A stretch of 36,253 bases of DNA from Deltaproteobacteria bacterium (GTDB lineage: Bacteria; Myxococcota; Myxococcia; Myxococcales; UBA5297), in the NCBI GenBank assembly GCA_016218885.1, contig JACRCT010000657.1:1-36253 (forward strand), written 5' to 3'. Of this stretch, positions 16,022-26,368 are shown in pieces. Position 1 is the first letter of the stretch, and each line of letters starts with the position of its first letter. The translations under genes and the position numbers were made by a program. Below the pieces are notes generated by a model. The model had not been told where the DNA came from and searched no databases. It saw only the letters and a list, made by a program, of their open reading frames with translations.

Positions 16022-16501
16022 CTAGCGAAGGGCGGCCTCGACCATCGCCAGGTCCTCGTTGCTGCGCACCTCGAGGCAGTCGGCGGCGGAGTCGCACTGC
16101 GGGCAGCGCCCCACGCTTTCGGTGCGTGCCCAGACGCGGCGGCAGCGCAGGCACACGTAGAACGGCCGCAGGGTGGCGCGGGCGAGCGCGAGCAGCTCGT
16201 GGACGGGCAGAGGGGGCTGCTCGGCGCCCCGCGGCGGGCGGGGCTTCACCAGCTGGCGCACTCCGCCCGCGAAGAAGGCTGTGGCGATCAGGAGCAGCAG
16301 GAGCGCGAACGCCCGCAGCTCGCCTATCTGGTGAAGGTGCTGGCGGGCCACCCGCTCGGCAGCGACCGACCAGACGAGCGCGCCACCCCCCGCGAAGGCC
16401 GCAGCGGTCCCCAGCAGCAGGCCGCCCCCAGCGCGTCCGAGGCGGCGCACCGCATCACGCGCGTCCAGGAAGAGCGCGGCGAGGGAGTCGATCGACTTCA
16501 T
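16022..16501 (-). CDS. Two-TM membrane protein with C-terminal zinc ribbon
   Basis: A 159-aa protein of unknown function. Two hydrophobic helices at ~24-47 (GGGLLLGTAAAFAGGGALVW) and ~63-81 (RAFALLLLLIATAFFAGG) are followed by a Pro-rich linker and a zinc ribbon with C117/C120 and C133/C136 (CLRC...CPQC), presumably cytoplasmic. A further Cys at 142 is probably not a ligand. The assigned start ATG 16501 lies 13 bp after the PilZ gene stop; an alternative ATG at 16537 would overlap that gene by 23 bp, and neither has a good ribosome-binding site. Position suggests an operon with the PilZ protein and lnt upstream on the same strand. Confidence 0.7.
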   Translation of the reverse strand: MKSIDSLAALFLDARDAVRRLGRAGGGLLLGTAAAFAGGGALVWSVAAERVARQHLHQIGELRAFALLLLLIATAFFAGGVRQLVKPRPPRGAEQPPLPVHELLALARATLRPFYVCLRCRRVWARTESVGRCPQCDSAADCLEVRSNEDLAMVEAALR

Positions 16502-16514
16502 CGGGAAGGGATGC

Positions 16515-16919
16515 TCAGCCTGCCCGGTGCTGGGCAAGCCGGCGAGCGACGATCTCCTCGATCAGCGCCATGGAGTCGGCGTCGAAGTTGACGAACTCGA
16601 CCCCCATCCCGGCGACGACCGCGGGATCGCCCGGGAGGTTGACGCGCACGACCCGCCCCAGGCCCTCGATGAGCCGCGACCCGTCCTTGAGGGCGAACTG
16701 CAGATAGACGAACGCGCCCTCCTCTCGAGGCTCGTTGGTCTTGATGAACATTCCGCCCACCGAGAGGTCGGTGGAGTACTCGGCGAGGAACTCCTCGAAG
16801 GTGTCGAAGCGGTACTGGATGAGCAGCTGCAGCGGAGCGCGGGGATGGCGTCGGCGCTCATCGCCGGAATCAGCAGCCTCCGCGTCGGACATCGGGGCTT
16901 CTTCGTCGGAGGGGCACAT
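16515..16919 (-). CDS. PilZ-domain protein (single domain)
   Basis: A ~134-aa protein almost entirely made of a PilZ domain of the type common in Myxococcus. The c-di-GMP contact residues are intact: RxxxR (R23...R27 in ERRRHPRAPL) and DxSxxG (D51, S53, G56 in DLSVGGMFI). After binding, such proteins usually act on a partner through protein contact; no other domain is present. Starts at 16919 (used here) and 16892 (MSDAEA, preceded by the purine stretch GACGAAGAAG) are both possible, the second perhaps better. It lies 44 bp downstream of lnt and 13 bp upstream of the zinc-ribbon gene, all leftward. Confidence 0.9.
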   Translation of the reverse strand: MCPSDEEAPMSDAEAADSGDERRRHPRAPLQLLIQYRFDTFEEFLAEYSTDLSVGGMFIKTNEPREEGAFVYLQFALKDGSRLIEGLGRVVRVNLPGDPAVVAGMGVEFVNFDADSMALIEEIVARRLAQHRAG

Positions 16920-16963
16920 GGGGCTGCCATTCTAGACCAAGTCCGAATCGGCGCCAGTTGGGG

Positions 16964-18589
16964 TCAGGCGGCGGCAGCGGCCTTGCGTCGACCCGCCTCT
17001 CGGGAGCGGCCCGCCTGGGTGTTCTCCGGACGCAGCCGGCGCTGCAGGACCCCGAGGGTCGCGGCCGCCAGGGCCAGCCATCCGAGCATGTCGCCGAGGA
17101 GCCCGTAGACCGTGGCGCCGCCGGTGATCATCGGCACGTCCCGCACCAGGGTCTCTTCGGTCTCGAAGCCGCTGCGCTGCACCAGCCTGCCGCTCGAGTC
17201 GATGAAGGCGCTGATGCCCGTGGCGGTAGAGCGCACCAGCCAGCGGTGGTGCTCCACGGCGCGGAAGACCGAGAGCGCGAGGTGGATGGGCGGCTCGGCG
17301 GGCCCATACCAGGAATCGTTGGTCCCGTTGAACATCGCGTGCGGGCGCGTCCCGGCCTCGTCGAGGGGGCCCATCAGGTCGCGGATGTGGCGCGGCAGGA
17401 TGTCCTCGTAGCAGACGTCGGCGGAGAGCCTCCAGGGGCCCACGGGCAGCGGCGCGAACGAGGTGCCGCGCTCGTACACCGAGAGGTAAGGCAGGATCTT
17501 CATCTTCAGCAGCCAACGGAAGAAGCCGGGGAAGGTCTCGTAGCCGGGCAGGTACTCGCCGAAGACGAGCAGCTGCACCTTGTCATAGGCGGCGACCGTC
17601 TCCCCGCCCGGCGCAATGGCCAGGATGCTGTTCCAGACCCGGGCCCTCCCGCCCTCGGGGTTGGGCTCGCCGCGCAGGGCCCCCACCAGCATGGGGACCT
17701 TCACCTCGGTGGCGACCTTGCCGGTGAGGTTGGCTTTGCCCATCACCAGCCGGTTGAGGCCGCTCTCGGGCCAGACCGCCAGCCCCAGCCCGGGGATGCG
17801 CATCGCCTCGTCGGTCATGTCCCGATAGCGGCGGATGCCGGCCTCGGCCATCTCGTGCTTCGCGCCCGCCCCCACGTTCGCCTGGATGATCGCCGTCTTG
17901 AGGGTCGGCGCGGCCCGCTCGGCGGCGTCGTTCTGACCCATTCGCACCCAACCGTAGACGAGCGTGAAGGCCAAGGCCCCGGCCGCGGCGAGGGGCAGGG
18001 CGCGCGGGAGGGGACGGCGGTGGAGGCGGGCGAGGATGACCTCGGCCACCGCGCCGCTCACCAGCGCGATGAACCCCGACAAGAGCAGCACGCCGCCGAG
18101 GTCCACGACCTGGATGAGCAGCGGAACCCAGGCCTGCGAGTTGGCGGTGTAGCTGGGAAAAAGCAGGGGGAAGGCGAACTCGGTGGCCACCAGCGCCACC
18201 GGCGCGGTCCAACCGATGGCGATGCCGGTGCGCCGGTTCAGCTTCCAGGCCAGCCAGCCAAAGACGGCCAGCAGCGCACCCTGCCCCAGGCACAGCAGCA
18301 GGTAGCCGAGCACCGAGAGCGGCAACGGGAGGAACGCGAAGGTCTGCAGCAGGTGGACGACCCAGTAGTACCCGCCCAGGTGCGTGACGAAGCCCATCCA
18401 CCACGAGAGCAGGAAGGCGCGCCGGCCGGTCTGGATGCCGTCCAGGGCGACGAGCAGCGGCACGAAGGCGACCCATTCCAGGTACCACTGGTCGAAGCCG
18501 ATGAAGCCCACGAAGTAGAGCACGCCGGAGAGCGCGGCGAGGCCGATGGGAAGGAGCTTGCGCACGGATGGCACGATAGGGGGGCTCAC
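16964..18589 (-). CDS. lnt: Apolipoprotein N-acyltransferase
   Basis: A 541-aa inner-membrane enzyme that transfers an acyl chain from phospholipid to the N-terminal cysteine of apolipoproteins. About seven hydrophobic segments fill the first ~215 residues, followed by the periplasmic nitrilase-like domain and a final membrane helix near 505-525. The catalytic triad is in place: E275 in VWPESG, K337 in YDKVQLLVFGEYLPG and C393 in DVCYEDILP, with spacing close to E. coli Lnt (E267, K335, C387). GTG 18589 is used as the start; GTG 18574 is equally possible and neither has a clear ribosome-binding site. It is the first gene of a leftward group with a PilZ protein and a zinc-ribbon protein and is divergent from the kinase gene at 18732. 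Confidence 0.95.
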   Translation of the reverse strand: MSPPIVPSVRKLLPIGLAALSGVLYFVGFIGFDQWYLEWVAFVPLLVALDGIQTGRRAFLLSWWMGFVTHLGGYYWVVHLLQTFAFLPLPLSVLGYLLLCLGQGALLAVFGWLAWKLNRRTGIAIGWTAPVALVATEFAFPLLFPSYTANSQAWVPLLIQVVDLGGVLLLSGFIALVSGAVAEVILARLHRRPLPRALPLAAAGALAFTLVYGWVRMGQNDAAERAAPTLKTAIIQANVGAGAKHEMAEAGIRRYRDMTDEAMRIPGLGLAVWPESGLNRLVMGKANLTGKVATEVKVPMLVGALRGEPNPEGGRARVWNSILAIAPGGETVAAYDKVQLLVFGEYLPGYETFPGFFRWLLKMKILPYLSVYERGTSFAPLPVGPWRLSADVCYEDILPRHIRDLMGPLDEAGTRPHAMFNGTNDSWYGPAEPPIHLALSVFRAVEHHRWLVRSTATGISAFIDSSGRLVQRSGFETEETLVRDVPMITGGATVYGLLGDMLGWLALAAATLGVLQRRLRPENTQAGRSREAGRRKAAAAA

Positions 18590-18731
18590 GACGGACGGTC
18601 AACGCACAACTCCTCGCGGGCACTCCGCTTTTCGTTGGGCGAGAATTGACCGGTGCGCGAGGCCGAACCTATCCTGGAGAGCCTTTTCGGCCCATCAAAC
18701 CAGTGGCGGGAGCAGGCTCGCGAGCCTCAGG

Positions 18732-20522
<1,791 letters not shown>

Positions 20523-20575
20523 ACCGGGTCCATTCGTTCCTCGCGGGATTGGCAGCCCGACTGGTCCGCGCCAAG

Positions 20576-21493
20576 ATGCGGCGCATGAGCGCTCCCCTCG
20601 CCGTCCTCCTCCTCGCGAGCTTGCACGCGGCGCCCGCCGAGGCCGGTACAGGCACCCCTGCCGGGACGAGCGGCGACGTGGCGGTGCTGATCATCAGGCG
20701 CGCGGGTTTGCCGCGCCCCCCCGCGAACGACCTGGCGGTCCGGGTGGCCAATGGCCTGAGAGCCGCGGGGGTGAGGGTCCCCAGGTCGACGGCGGAGCTC
20801 CTCGTGGATCTCAAGAAGGCGGCGGTGGCCGATCCCGAGAGCTGCGTCGGGGACAAGCGCTGTGCCCAGGCTCTGGGGGCCAAGCTGCGCGTCGGTGCGG
20901 TGGTGGGCATCGAGGTCGGCGCGCTCGGGCTGTCGGTGGCGATTCACCTGGAGGCGCTCTCCGTCGCCACAGGGGAGAGCCTGGTGCAGTTCGACCAGCT
21001 CCTGCCGCGCGATCAGCTCACCAGCCTTCCCGGGTTCGACGTCTTCGCCAACAGTCTCCAGGAGGCGCTCCGGCCTCCACCGCCTCCGCCGGTCGTCCTC
21101 GCAGGCGAAGCCCCACGGGGCGTGGACGCGCCCAGGATGGTGGACTCCCGCTCCCCGCCTGAGCAGGACCAGCCCACCGGCCCGTCCCCTGAAATGCCCC
21201 CGGAGGCCGTGGCCGCGCCCCTCGGGGGGCAAGGAGGGCGCACCGCGGGGTATGTGATGGCCGGGACCGCCGCTGCCGCCGCCGTCGCCGCCGTGGCTTG
21301 CGCCGTCAGCGGCCTGATCCTCAAGCCCGCGCTCGATGGCGAGCCCATCGGTGACACGGGGAGGAGGCGCGTCGACATGACCCTGGCCGAGGCAGAGTCG
21401 CGGCGCGACACCGCGAACGCGCTCTTCACCGCCAGCCTCATCACCGGGCTCGTCGCAGTGGCTGCTGGCGGGACCGCCGTCTTCGTCTGGTAG
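20576..21493 (+). CDS. Secreted/membrane protein of unknown function linked to the Ser/Thr kinase
   Basis: A 305-aa protein. Residues 1-24 form a signal peptide (MRRMSAPLAVLLLASLHAAPAEA). Residues ~30-170 are a periplasmic alpha/beta domain with a probable disulphide pair (ESCVGDKRCAQALGA, two Cys six apart) and GAKLRVGAVVGIEV. A Pro-rich linker (~171-225, including six Pro in a row) leads to two hydrophobic segments at ~228-255 and ~285-305, the last ending at the C-terminus (AGGTAVFVW). This plan of signal peptide, small periplasmic domain, Pro-rich linker and C-terminal helices is frequent beside myxobacterial Ser/Thr kinases; I do not recognise the domain. ATG 20576 is used; ATG 20585 also gives a good signal peptide. 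Confidence 0.75.
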   Translation: MRRMSAPLAVLLLASLHAAPAEAGTGTPAGTSGDVAVLIIRRAGLPRPPANDLAVRVANGLRAAGVRVPRSTAELLVDLKKAAVADPESCVGDKRCAQALGAKLRVGAVVGIEVGALGLSVAIHLEALSVATGESLVQFDQLLPRDQLTSLPGFDVFANSLQEALRPPPPPPVVLAGEAPRGVDAPRMVDSRSPPEQDQPTGPSPEMPPEAVAAPLGGQGGRTAGYVMAGTAAAAAVAAVACAVSGLILKPALDGEPIGDTGRRRVDMTLAEAESRRDTANALFTASLITGLVAVAAGGTAVFVW

Positions 21494-21833
21494 CCGCTCG
21501 CGCCGCCACTTCTCCGAACCCGGCCGAGCCGGAACTAACGTGGGTGTCGGCGACGGCTACAGGCTCTAGACCCCAGGCTTCAGGACGAGCGGCCCCAGGC
21601 CACCAACTTCGCAGAATCCAAGGCTTTTCCTGGGTCTGAAGCCTGGAGCCCGAAGTCCTTGCCATCTTGCGCACGATTTCCCGACGAAGGGACCAAACAG
21701 ATCTCGCCCCAACGCCGTCGCAGAACACGATGCCGGCACGCAAACGTGCTGTAATAGCAACGTTTTCGCGGCTGGCACGACAATCGAGTCGGCGAAAAGC
21801 TCGCTTCCTCTCGACGCACCAGCGGAGCAGGCA
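21494..21833. other. 340-bp gene-free region with repeats
   Basis: No gene is seen. It contains inverted arms CCAGGCTTCAG (21573-21583) and CTGAAGCCTGG (21636-21646), then a copy of the TCCCGACGAAGGGAC element (21679-21693). The last ~120 bp are less GC-rich and lead to the ribosome-binding site of the 21834 gene, so the promoter is probably there. Confidence 0.55.
21630..21693. repeat. Intergenic repeat element, long copy 2
   Basis: A ~64-bp copy sharing, in order, GGGTCTGAAG-CTGG, GGAGCCC, CTTGCCAT, GAT-TCCCGACGAAGGGAC with the copy at 29500-29563. The first part also pairs with the inverted arm at 21573-21583, so the copy could end a longer hairpin. Confidence 0.7.
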
Positions 21834-24800
21834 ATGAAAGTCACCGGCTCGAGACCCAGCAGTGTGCCCACTCCGGCAGCTTCATCCTCTCCCGGGAAGA
21901 CCGCTCCGAGGAGTCCGGCTCAGAGCGCCAAGGTGCCGGTCGCTCCCGGCGATCGCTTCGAGTCCACGCCTTCCTCGAACCAGGCGGCGGGGACGGGAGC
22001 CGGCAAGCTCCTCGATACCGTGCAGCCCGATGCCCTGGTGTCATCGGTGCTCTCGTCGTTCGATTCCTCGACGGTCGTCAGCATCGACGACCTGCAGCTG
22101 CTCACCGCCGTCAACGATGGGACCGTGACCCTCGACGTGCCGCTCAAGGCGGGCAAGCACGACGTCAAGGGCATCTCTTTCGAGATCAAGCCAGGCACCG
22201 TCGCCCACGTGGAGGTGGAGGTCAGCGGCGGCAAGCTGGTTCCCGCGCGCGACCGCGACGGCTCCTCGACCGGACGGGGCTGCAAGGTCGACATCCGCCC
22301 GCCCGTGGACCTGCCGTTGTGGCTGAGCGGCAACGGCGCCTACCTGCGCGACCGCGGCGCTGCCCAGGGCGCCTTCAAGGCGGACATCGGTGGCTTCTTC
22401 GACATCAACGTCCAGAAGACCGACCTCGATCTCGCCTCGGTGGTTCGCTCGCTGACCACTCAGAAGCCGGAGTCGAGTGGCTCGGCCATGCCCCCGGGGC
22501 TGTTCGACCTGGGCAAGCTCAGCTTCTCGGGCTCGGTCACGATGCGCGACGACCGCATGGAGCTCGGCTCGGCGAAGATCGACCTCGCGCCAGGCTCGCA
22601 CCTGCAGGTGAGCGGTGACGCCAACGCGGCTCGCCTCTCTGGCCAGGTCAACCTGCGCGGCGCCCAGATCTCCCAGGACGGGGTCAACGCCCGGCTGGGG
22701 CCCGGCTCTGCCGAGATCGCCGCCAGCTATTCGCAGGCCGCCGACGGCACCCTGCAGATCCACACCGCGCTCGAGAAGCTCGACGCCACCCTCGAGGGCT
22801 TCGACCTTTCGCGCAGCCGCCCCGACGGCAAGCTCGACCAGCTCTCTCTGGGCCAGACGCAGGTGAAGGGCGGCAGCCTGGCGCTCGACACTCGAATCAA
22901 GCCCGACGGCAACCACCTGGCGGTCCTGAAGACGGATATTCGCGGCAGCCTCCAGGCCGACGGCGAGCTCAAGAGCGCCCAGCTCAGCATTCCCGACGCC
23001 AAGGACGATGCCGAGGTCCGCCTGGGGGTCGGTCACTTCCAGGGCAAGCTGGAGCTCGCGAAGAAAGCCATCAAGCTCGAGGGCCAGGTGACCGACGCCT
23101 CGGTGGGCGTGAGCGACCTGCAAGAGAAGCGAGCCGGCGCCAGCCTGTCGCTGCATCACGCCAATGCCTCGGGCAACGCCAAGGTCAAGATCGATACCCA
23201 GGCGGGCACGTTCGATGCCCAGGTCCAGGCCAGGTCGTTCGACGCCCTCGTCCAGGACTTCCGGGGCACCCAGGGCTCGCTCAAGCTCGACGTCGCGCCC
23301 ACCTCGGTGCAGGGCTCCGGCTCGGTGAGCCTCAGCAACGCCGGGGTGCGAGCCACCGGCGACCTCAAGGTCAAGGGAGGCATGGACGCGGTCCGCGTGG
23401 AGAGCAAGGCGCTCAAGGCCCAGACCGCCGCCGGCATCCAGGTGGACGGGAGGCTCAAGTCGCTCGTGGCCGAAGGCTCCGACTTCTCCTTGGAGGCCTC
23501 CGCCAACGTCGCCGCCAACCTTCGGGGTGCCAGCTTCCAGATGCGCGACATGCGGGCCGCGGGAGCTGCGCAGTTCACCGGCCACGCCGACGTCCGCGTC
23601 GGGCCCGACGGCGTCTTCGTCACCGCCCCCGACGGGCATCTGGCGGTCTCGGTAGACGACGCGAAGCTCGGCAACGGCGACCTGAAGCTCGATGTGGCCG
23701 CCGGCTCCAAGCTCGACGTCCGGCCGCAGGACATCGCCATCACCGGCGCCGGGACGAAGGTGAAGATCGGGCCCGGGAGCGTGCTCGACGCCTCGCTCGA
23801 CAGCGGAAGGGTCAAGCTTGGCGGGCAGGAGATGGCCCTCGCCAAGGGCAGCCGCGCCCGCCTGGAGGTCAGCTCTGCGCAGACCACTCCCCAGGGCGTG
23901 CAGCTCAAGGGCAGCCTCCAGCTCGACGCCAAGGTGTCCGCCGACCTCGGCCAGTCCGCCGGGCGTCTGGGGTTCAAGGTGGATCAGCTCCCGGGCGAGG
24001 GGCGGGCGCGCATCACCATCCCCGACGTCTCGCTCGCGCCCGACGGCAAGCTGTCCCTCCAAGACGCCCAGGTGCAGCTCGATGCCAAAGTGGGTACGTT
24101 CGTCGCCGCCACCTCGCCCCAGGGCGCTGCCGTCTCTGCCGAGCAGCTCCCCGAGGGAGTGAGGAGCCCGGAGGCGGTCCAGGCCAGCTCCGCCGCGCAG
24201 CTCGCCGGGGTCGACGCGCCTGCCGCCACCACCTTCAGCCCCTTGCAGGTGGCCAAGAAGCTGAAGGATGGGTCCCTGGACCTCACCATCCCTCTGGAGG
24301 GCAAGGTCAAGGCCGCCGGCGTCACCGTGCTCCACGTGCCAAATGGCACGCAGCTTCGCCTGAAGGCGGAGGTCAAGGACGGCCAGCTGGTGCCTGACCA
24401 CACCAGGGTGACCGTGGAGGGCCGCGCCGGTGCGCTGTGGATGAAGCTCAAGGGGGCCTACCTCGACGAGAACAACACCGTGCGCCTGGACATCGAGGGG
24501 TTGCCCAATTTCCCCGTCCCGAAGCTGGGCGAGCTGCCGCTGGACGTCGACACCCTCATCGACCGGCTGGCGCCAGGCCACGGGTCGTCCCCCAAGTCTG
24601 CCCACAACCTGGTCTCCGACCCGATGGACCTGGTCAAGCTCGACCGCACCGCCCTCTCCATCCAGGACGCTGCTTTCAAGGAGGGGGCCATCGTCCTGCC
24701 GGGAGGGTCCATCGACGTGGACGACACCACGCGGCTGAGCGTGAAGGGTGGCCTGCAAGGCGGCACCGTGAGCGGGAAGGTGCAGCTCAAGAACCTGGAG

Positions 24801-25559
24801 TTCGCCCAGGACGGGGTGGCCATCAAGGGCGAGGGAAGCGCCGAGCTCAAGGTCGATTTCAAGCGCGAGCGCGGCTCGGCCAAGGTCCACACCGAGCTGA
24901 GCAACGTCTCTCTCGCCACCGACTACGCGGTGAAGAAGCGGGCCAACGGCGACTACATCCAGCTGGCCAAGGGGCAGCTCGAGGGTGGCTCGCTGCGCGC
25001 CGGCGCCGAGGTCACCCTCGATGCCCAGGGTCGCCCCAAGGGGATGAAGCTGGGCGAGGTGAAGCTCGACATCACCCACTTCAAGGGCGAGGTCTCGGGG
25101 GCGCGCGTGACGGTCCCGGATGCCGACGGAACCGCCCAGGTCGAGCTGGGTCGATCGAGCGTCGAGGGCGGGGTGAAGATCGACGGCAAGCGGATCGAGC
25201 TCAAGGCCCAGGTCGACGAGCTGGACGTGGCGCTTCGCGATTTCGCCGCCAAGCAGAAGGGCGCCGCGGCGAAGCTCGAGGACGCCCGGTTCGTGGGGCG
25301 CGGCAAGGTGGAGCTCTCCACGCAGAAGGGGCTCTCGTTCAGCGCCGAGGCCCAGGGCTTCGAGGCGGTGGTCAGCGAGGCCGCGGCGAATACGAGCAAG
25401 GCGAGCGTCGCCGCGGGGCGCACCCGAATCCAGGGCCGCGGGAACGTGTCCCTGGGCGCCGACGGCGAGCTCAGCCTCAACGGAGAGATGAGCTCGAGCA
25501 GCACCGTGAGCGCCGAGGTCGACGTGGGGTCGCCCAAGCGGCCGGGACGCCCTCGGTGA
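21834..25559 (+). CDS. 1241-aa beta-repeat protein with internal duplication
   Basis: Function not recognised. ATG 21834 has GGAG 7-8 nt upstream. There is no signal peptide or TM helix. Residues 1-55 are a disordered Ser/Pro/Ala/Thr leader ending in GDRFESTPSSN. The rest is a long run of short amphipathic beta strands with Gly/Asp turns and almost no Cys or Trp. Residues ~93-515 and ~810-1220 are diverged copies of one block: compare DGTVTLDVPLKAG/DGSLDLTIPLEG, AQISQDGVNARLGPGSAEI/LEFAQDGVAIKGEGSAEL, and VQGSGSVSLSNAGV/IQGRGNVSLGADGE. The middle ~520-800 is made of similar strands. The pattern recalls AsmA/TamB-type or other elongated beta-structures, but without the usual N-terminal membrane anchor. 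Codon use and GC match neighbours. It follows a repeat-rich gap; nothing ties it to the adjacent genes. Confidence 0.85.
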   Translation: MKVTGSRPSSVPTPAASSSPGKTAPRSPAQSAKVPVAPGDRFESTPSSNQAAGTGAGKLLDTVQPDALVSSVLSSFDSSTVVSIDDLQLLTAVNDGTVTLDVPLKAGKHDVKGISFEIKPGTVAHVEVEVSGGKLVPARDRDGSSTGRGCKVDIRPPVDLPLWLSGNGAYLRDRGAAQGAFKADIGGFFDINVQKTDLDLASVVRSLTTQKPESSGSAMPPGLFDLGKLSFSGSVTMRDDRMELGSAKIDLAPGSHLQVSGDANAARLSGQVNLRGAQISQDGVNARLGPGSAEIAASYSQAADGTLQIHTALEKLDATLEGFDLSRSRPDGKLDQLSLGQTQVKGGSLALDTRIKPDGNHLAVLKTDIRGSLQADGELKSAQLSIPDAKDDAEVRLGVGHFQGKLELAKKAIKLEGQVTDASVGVSDLQEKRAGASLSLHHANASGNAKVKIDTQAGTFDAQVQARSFDALVQDFRGTQGSLKLDVAPTSVQGSGSVSLSNAGVRATGDLKVKGGMDAVRVESKALKAQTAAGIQVDGRLKSLVAEGSDFSLEASANVAANLRGASFQMRDMRAAGAAQFTGHADVRVGPDGVFVTAPDGHLAVSVDDAKLGNGDLKLDVAAGSKLDVRPQDIAITGAGTKVKIGPGSVLDASLDSGRVKLGGQEMALAKGSRARLEVSSAQTTPQGVQLKGSLQLDAKVSADLGQSAGRLGFKVDQLPGEGRARITIPDVSLAPDGKLSLQDAQVQLDAKVGTFVAATSPQGAAVSAEQLPEGVRSPEAVQASSAAQLAGVDAPAATTFSPLQVAKKLKDGSLDLTIPLEGKVKAAGVTVLHVPNGTQLRLKAEVKDGQLVPDHTRVTVEGRAGALWMKLKGAYLDENNTVRLDIEGLPNFPVPKLGELPLDVDTLIDRLAPGHGSSPKSAHNLVSDPMDLVKLDRTALSIQDAAFKEGAIVLPGGSIDVDDTTRLSVKGGLQGGTVSGKVQLKNLEFAQDGVAIKGEGSAELKVDFKRERGSAKVHTELSNVSLATDYAVKKRANGDYIQLAKGQLEGGSLRAGAEVTLDAQGRPKGMKLGEVKLDITHFKGEVSGARVTVPDADGTAQVELGRSSVEGGVKIDGKRIELKAQVDELDVALRDFAAKQKGAAAKLEDARFVGRGKVELSTQKGLSFSAEAQGFEAVVSEAAANTSKASVAAGRTRIQGRGNVSLGADGELSLNGEMSSSSTVSAEVDVGSPKRPGRPR

Positions 25560-25593
25560 GGTGATCCCCCTCGGGAGCCGACTCGTTCAGCCG

Positions 25594-25609
25594 GGAAACG
25601 CGCAGGGGG
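25594..25609 (+). repeat. Direct repeat GGAAACGCGCAGGGGG, copy A
   Basis: The same 16 bases recur at 26200-26215, and the match continues to CGAGC after one mismatch in both. The two copies flank the four-TM gene at 25771-26169. Confidence 0.55.
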
Positions 25610-25770
25610 CCGAGCCCGTCTCCCGCGGCGACAGATAGAGCCTCGCACTGCGCGAACGGCGATTGCGGTGGTGCGGCGGGCGCCGAGCTTGGCATGAAGG
25701 TCGCGCGCCTTGACCACCGGAGAAATCCGGAGGGATCCGAGAAGAATCGCAACCCAAGGGAGATCTTCCG

Positions 25771-26169
25771 ATGCCGAGCAGCACCTGGCCCAACCGCCTT
25801 GCGCGCGCGTTTGCTCTCCTCCGGGGCGCAATGGTCGTCCTGTTTTCCGTATCGCTCATCATCGTGCCCGAGAGGGTGATGGCCGGGAGCTCGACCGAAC
25901 CCGCGCGGTCGCTCGCCCTGGTCTTCGCCAGCCGTTCGATACTTCTGGGAAGCTTGCTCGTCGTCTTGGCGATCAGGGGCAAGAGGGAAGGGCTCGCCTG
26001 GGTCCTCCTGGCCGATGCAGCGCTCCAACTCTTCGATACCGGAATGGCGCTTGCGACGCACAAAGGCGCGTTGGCGGTCCTCCCGGCCGCCTTGGGCGCG
26101 ATGGACGTCTGGGTCGCTCTCTTCCTCCTGCGCGCGGCACGGGTGCCACCAGCCTCGCCTGCCCATTGA
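25771..26169 (+). CDS. Small four-helix membrane protein
   Basis: A 132-aa integral membrane protein with four hydrophobic helices at ~17-36 (LRGAMVVLFSVSLIIV), ~48-67, ~72-90 and ~103-122. The arrangement, with an Arg in helix 2 (FASRSILLG) and an acidic LLADAALQLFDTG segment, resembles DUF4267/DUF4345-type four-TM proteins; that is a family impression only. ATG 25771 has GGGAG 10 nt upstream. It is flanked by 16-bp direct repeats and converges on the MYXO-CTERM gene. Confidence 0.75.
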   Translation: MPSSTWPNRLARAFALLRGAMVVLFSVSLIIVPERVMAGSSTEPARSLALVFASRSILLGSLLVVLAIRGKREGLAWVLLADAALQLFDTGMALATHKGALAVLPAALGAMDVWVALFLLRAARVPPASPAH

Positions 26170-26199
26170 CGGGAGGGCCTCGCTTGGACCGCCAGCCTC

Positions 26200-26215
26200 G
26201 GAAACGCGCAGGGGG
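26200..26215 (+). repeat. Direct repeat GGAAACGCGCAGGGGG, copy B
   Basis: Second copy of the repeat at 25594-25609, 31 bp after the stop of the four-TM gene. Confidence 0.55.
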
Positions 26216-26288
26216 GCGAGCTGGGAGTGGATGCCCTCCCGATCGTGTGTTGAGAGATCCCGCTCACCCCCCACGACCTGCCCCGGAG

Positions 26289-26333
26289 ACGGCAGCGCCT
26301 GCATCGCTTGCCGCTCCCCAGCCCCGCTGCCGT
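26289..26333. terminator. Inverted repeat between convergent genes
   Basis: Perfect 9-bp arms ACGGCAGCG (26289-26297) and CGCTGCCGT (26325-26333) around a 27-nt loop, in the 199-bp gap between the converging four-TM gene and MYXO-CTERM gene. There is no T-tract, so termination is plausible but not certain. Confidence 0.35.
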
Positions 26334-26368
26334 GCGCGGCTCCCTTTGGGATCGACCAGGCTTCTTTG

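Noticed and set aside
22041-25079. Leftward open frame of about 1000 codons opposite the beta-repeat protein
   Set aside because: The sense frame has a good ribosome-binding site and a coherent duplicated repeat pattern; the antisense frame mirrors it.
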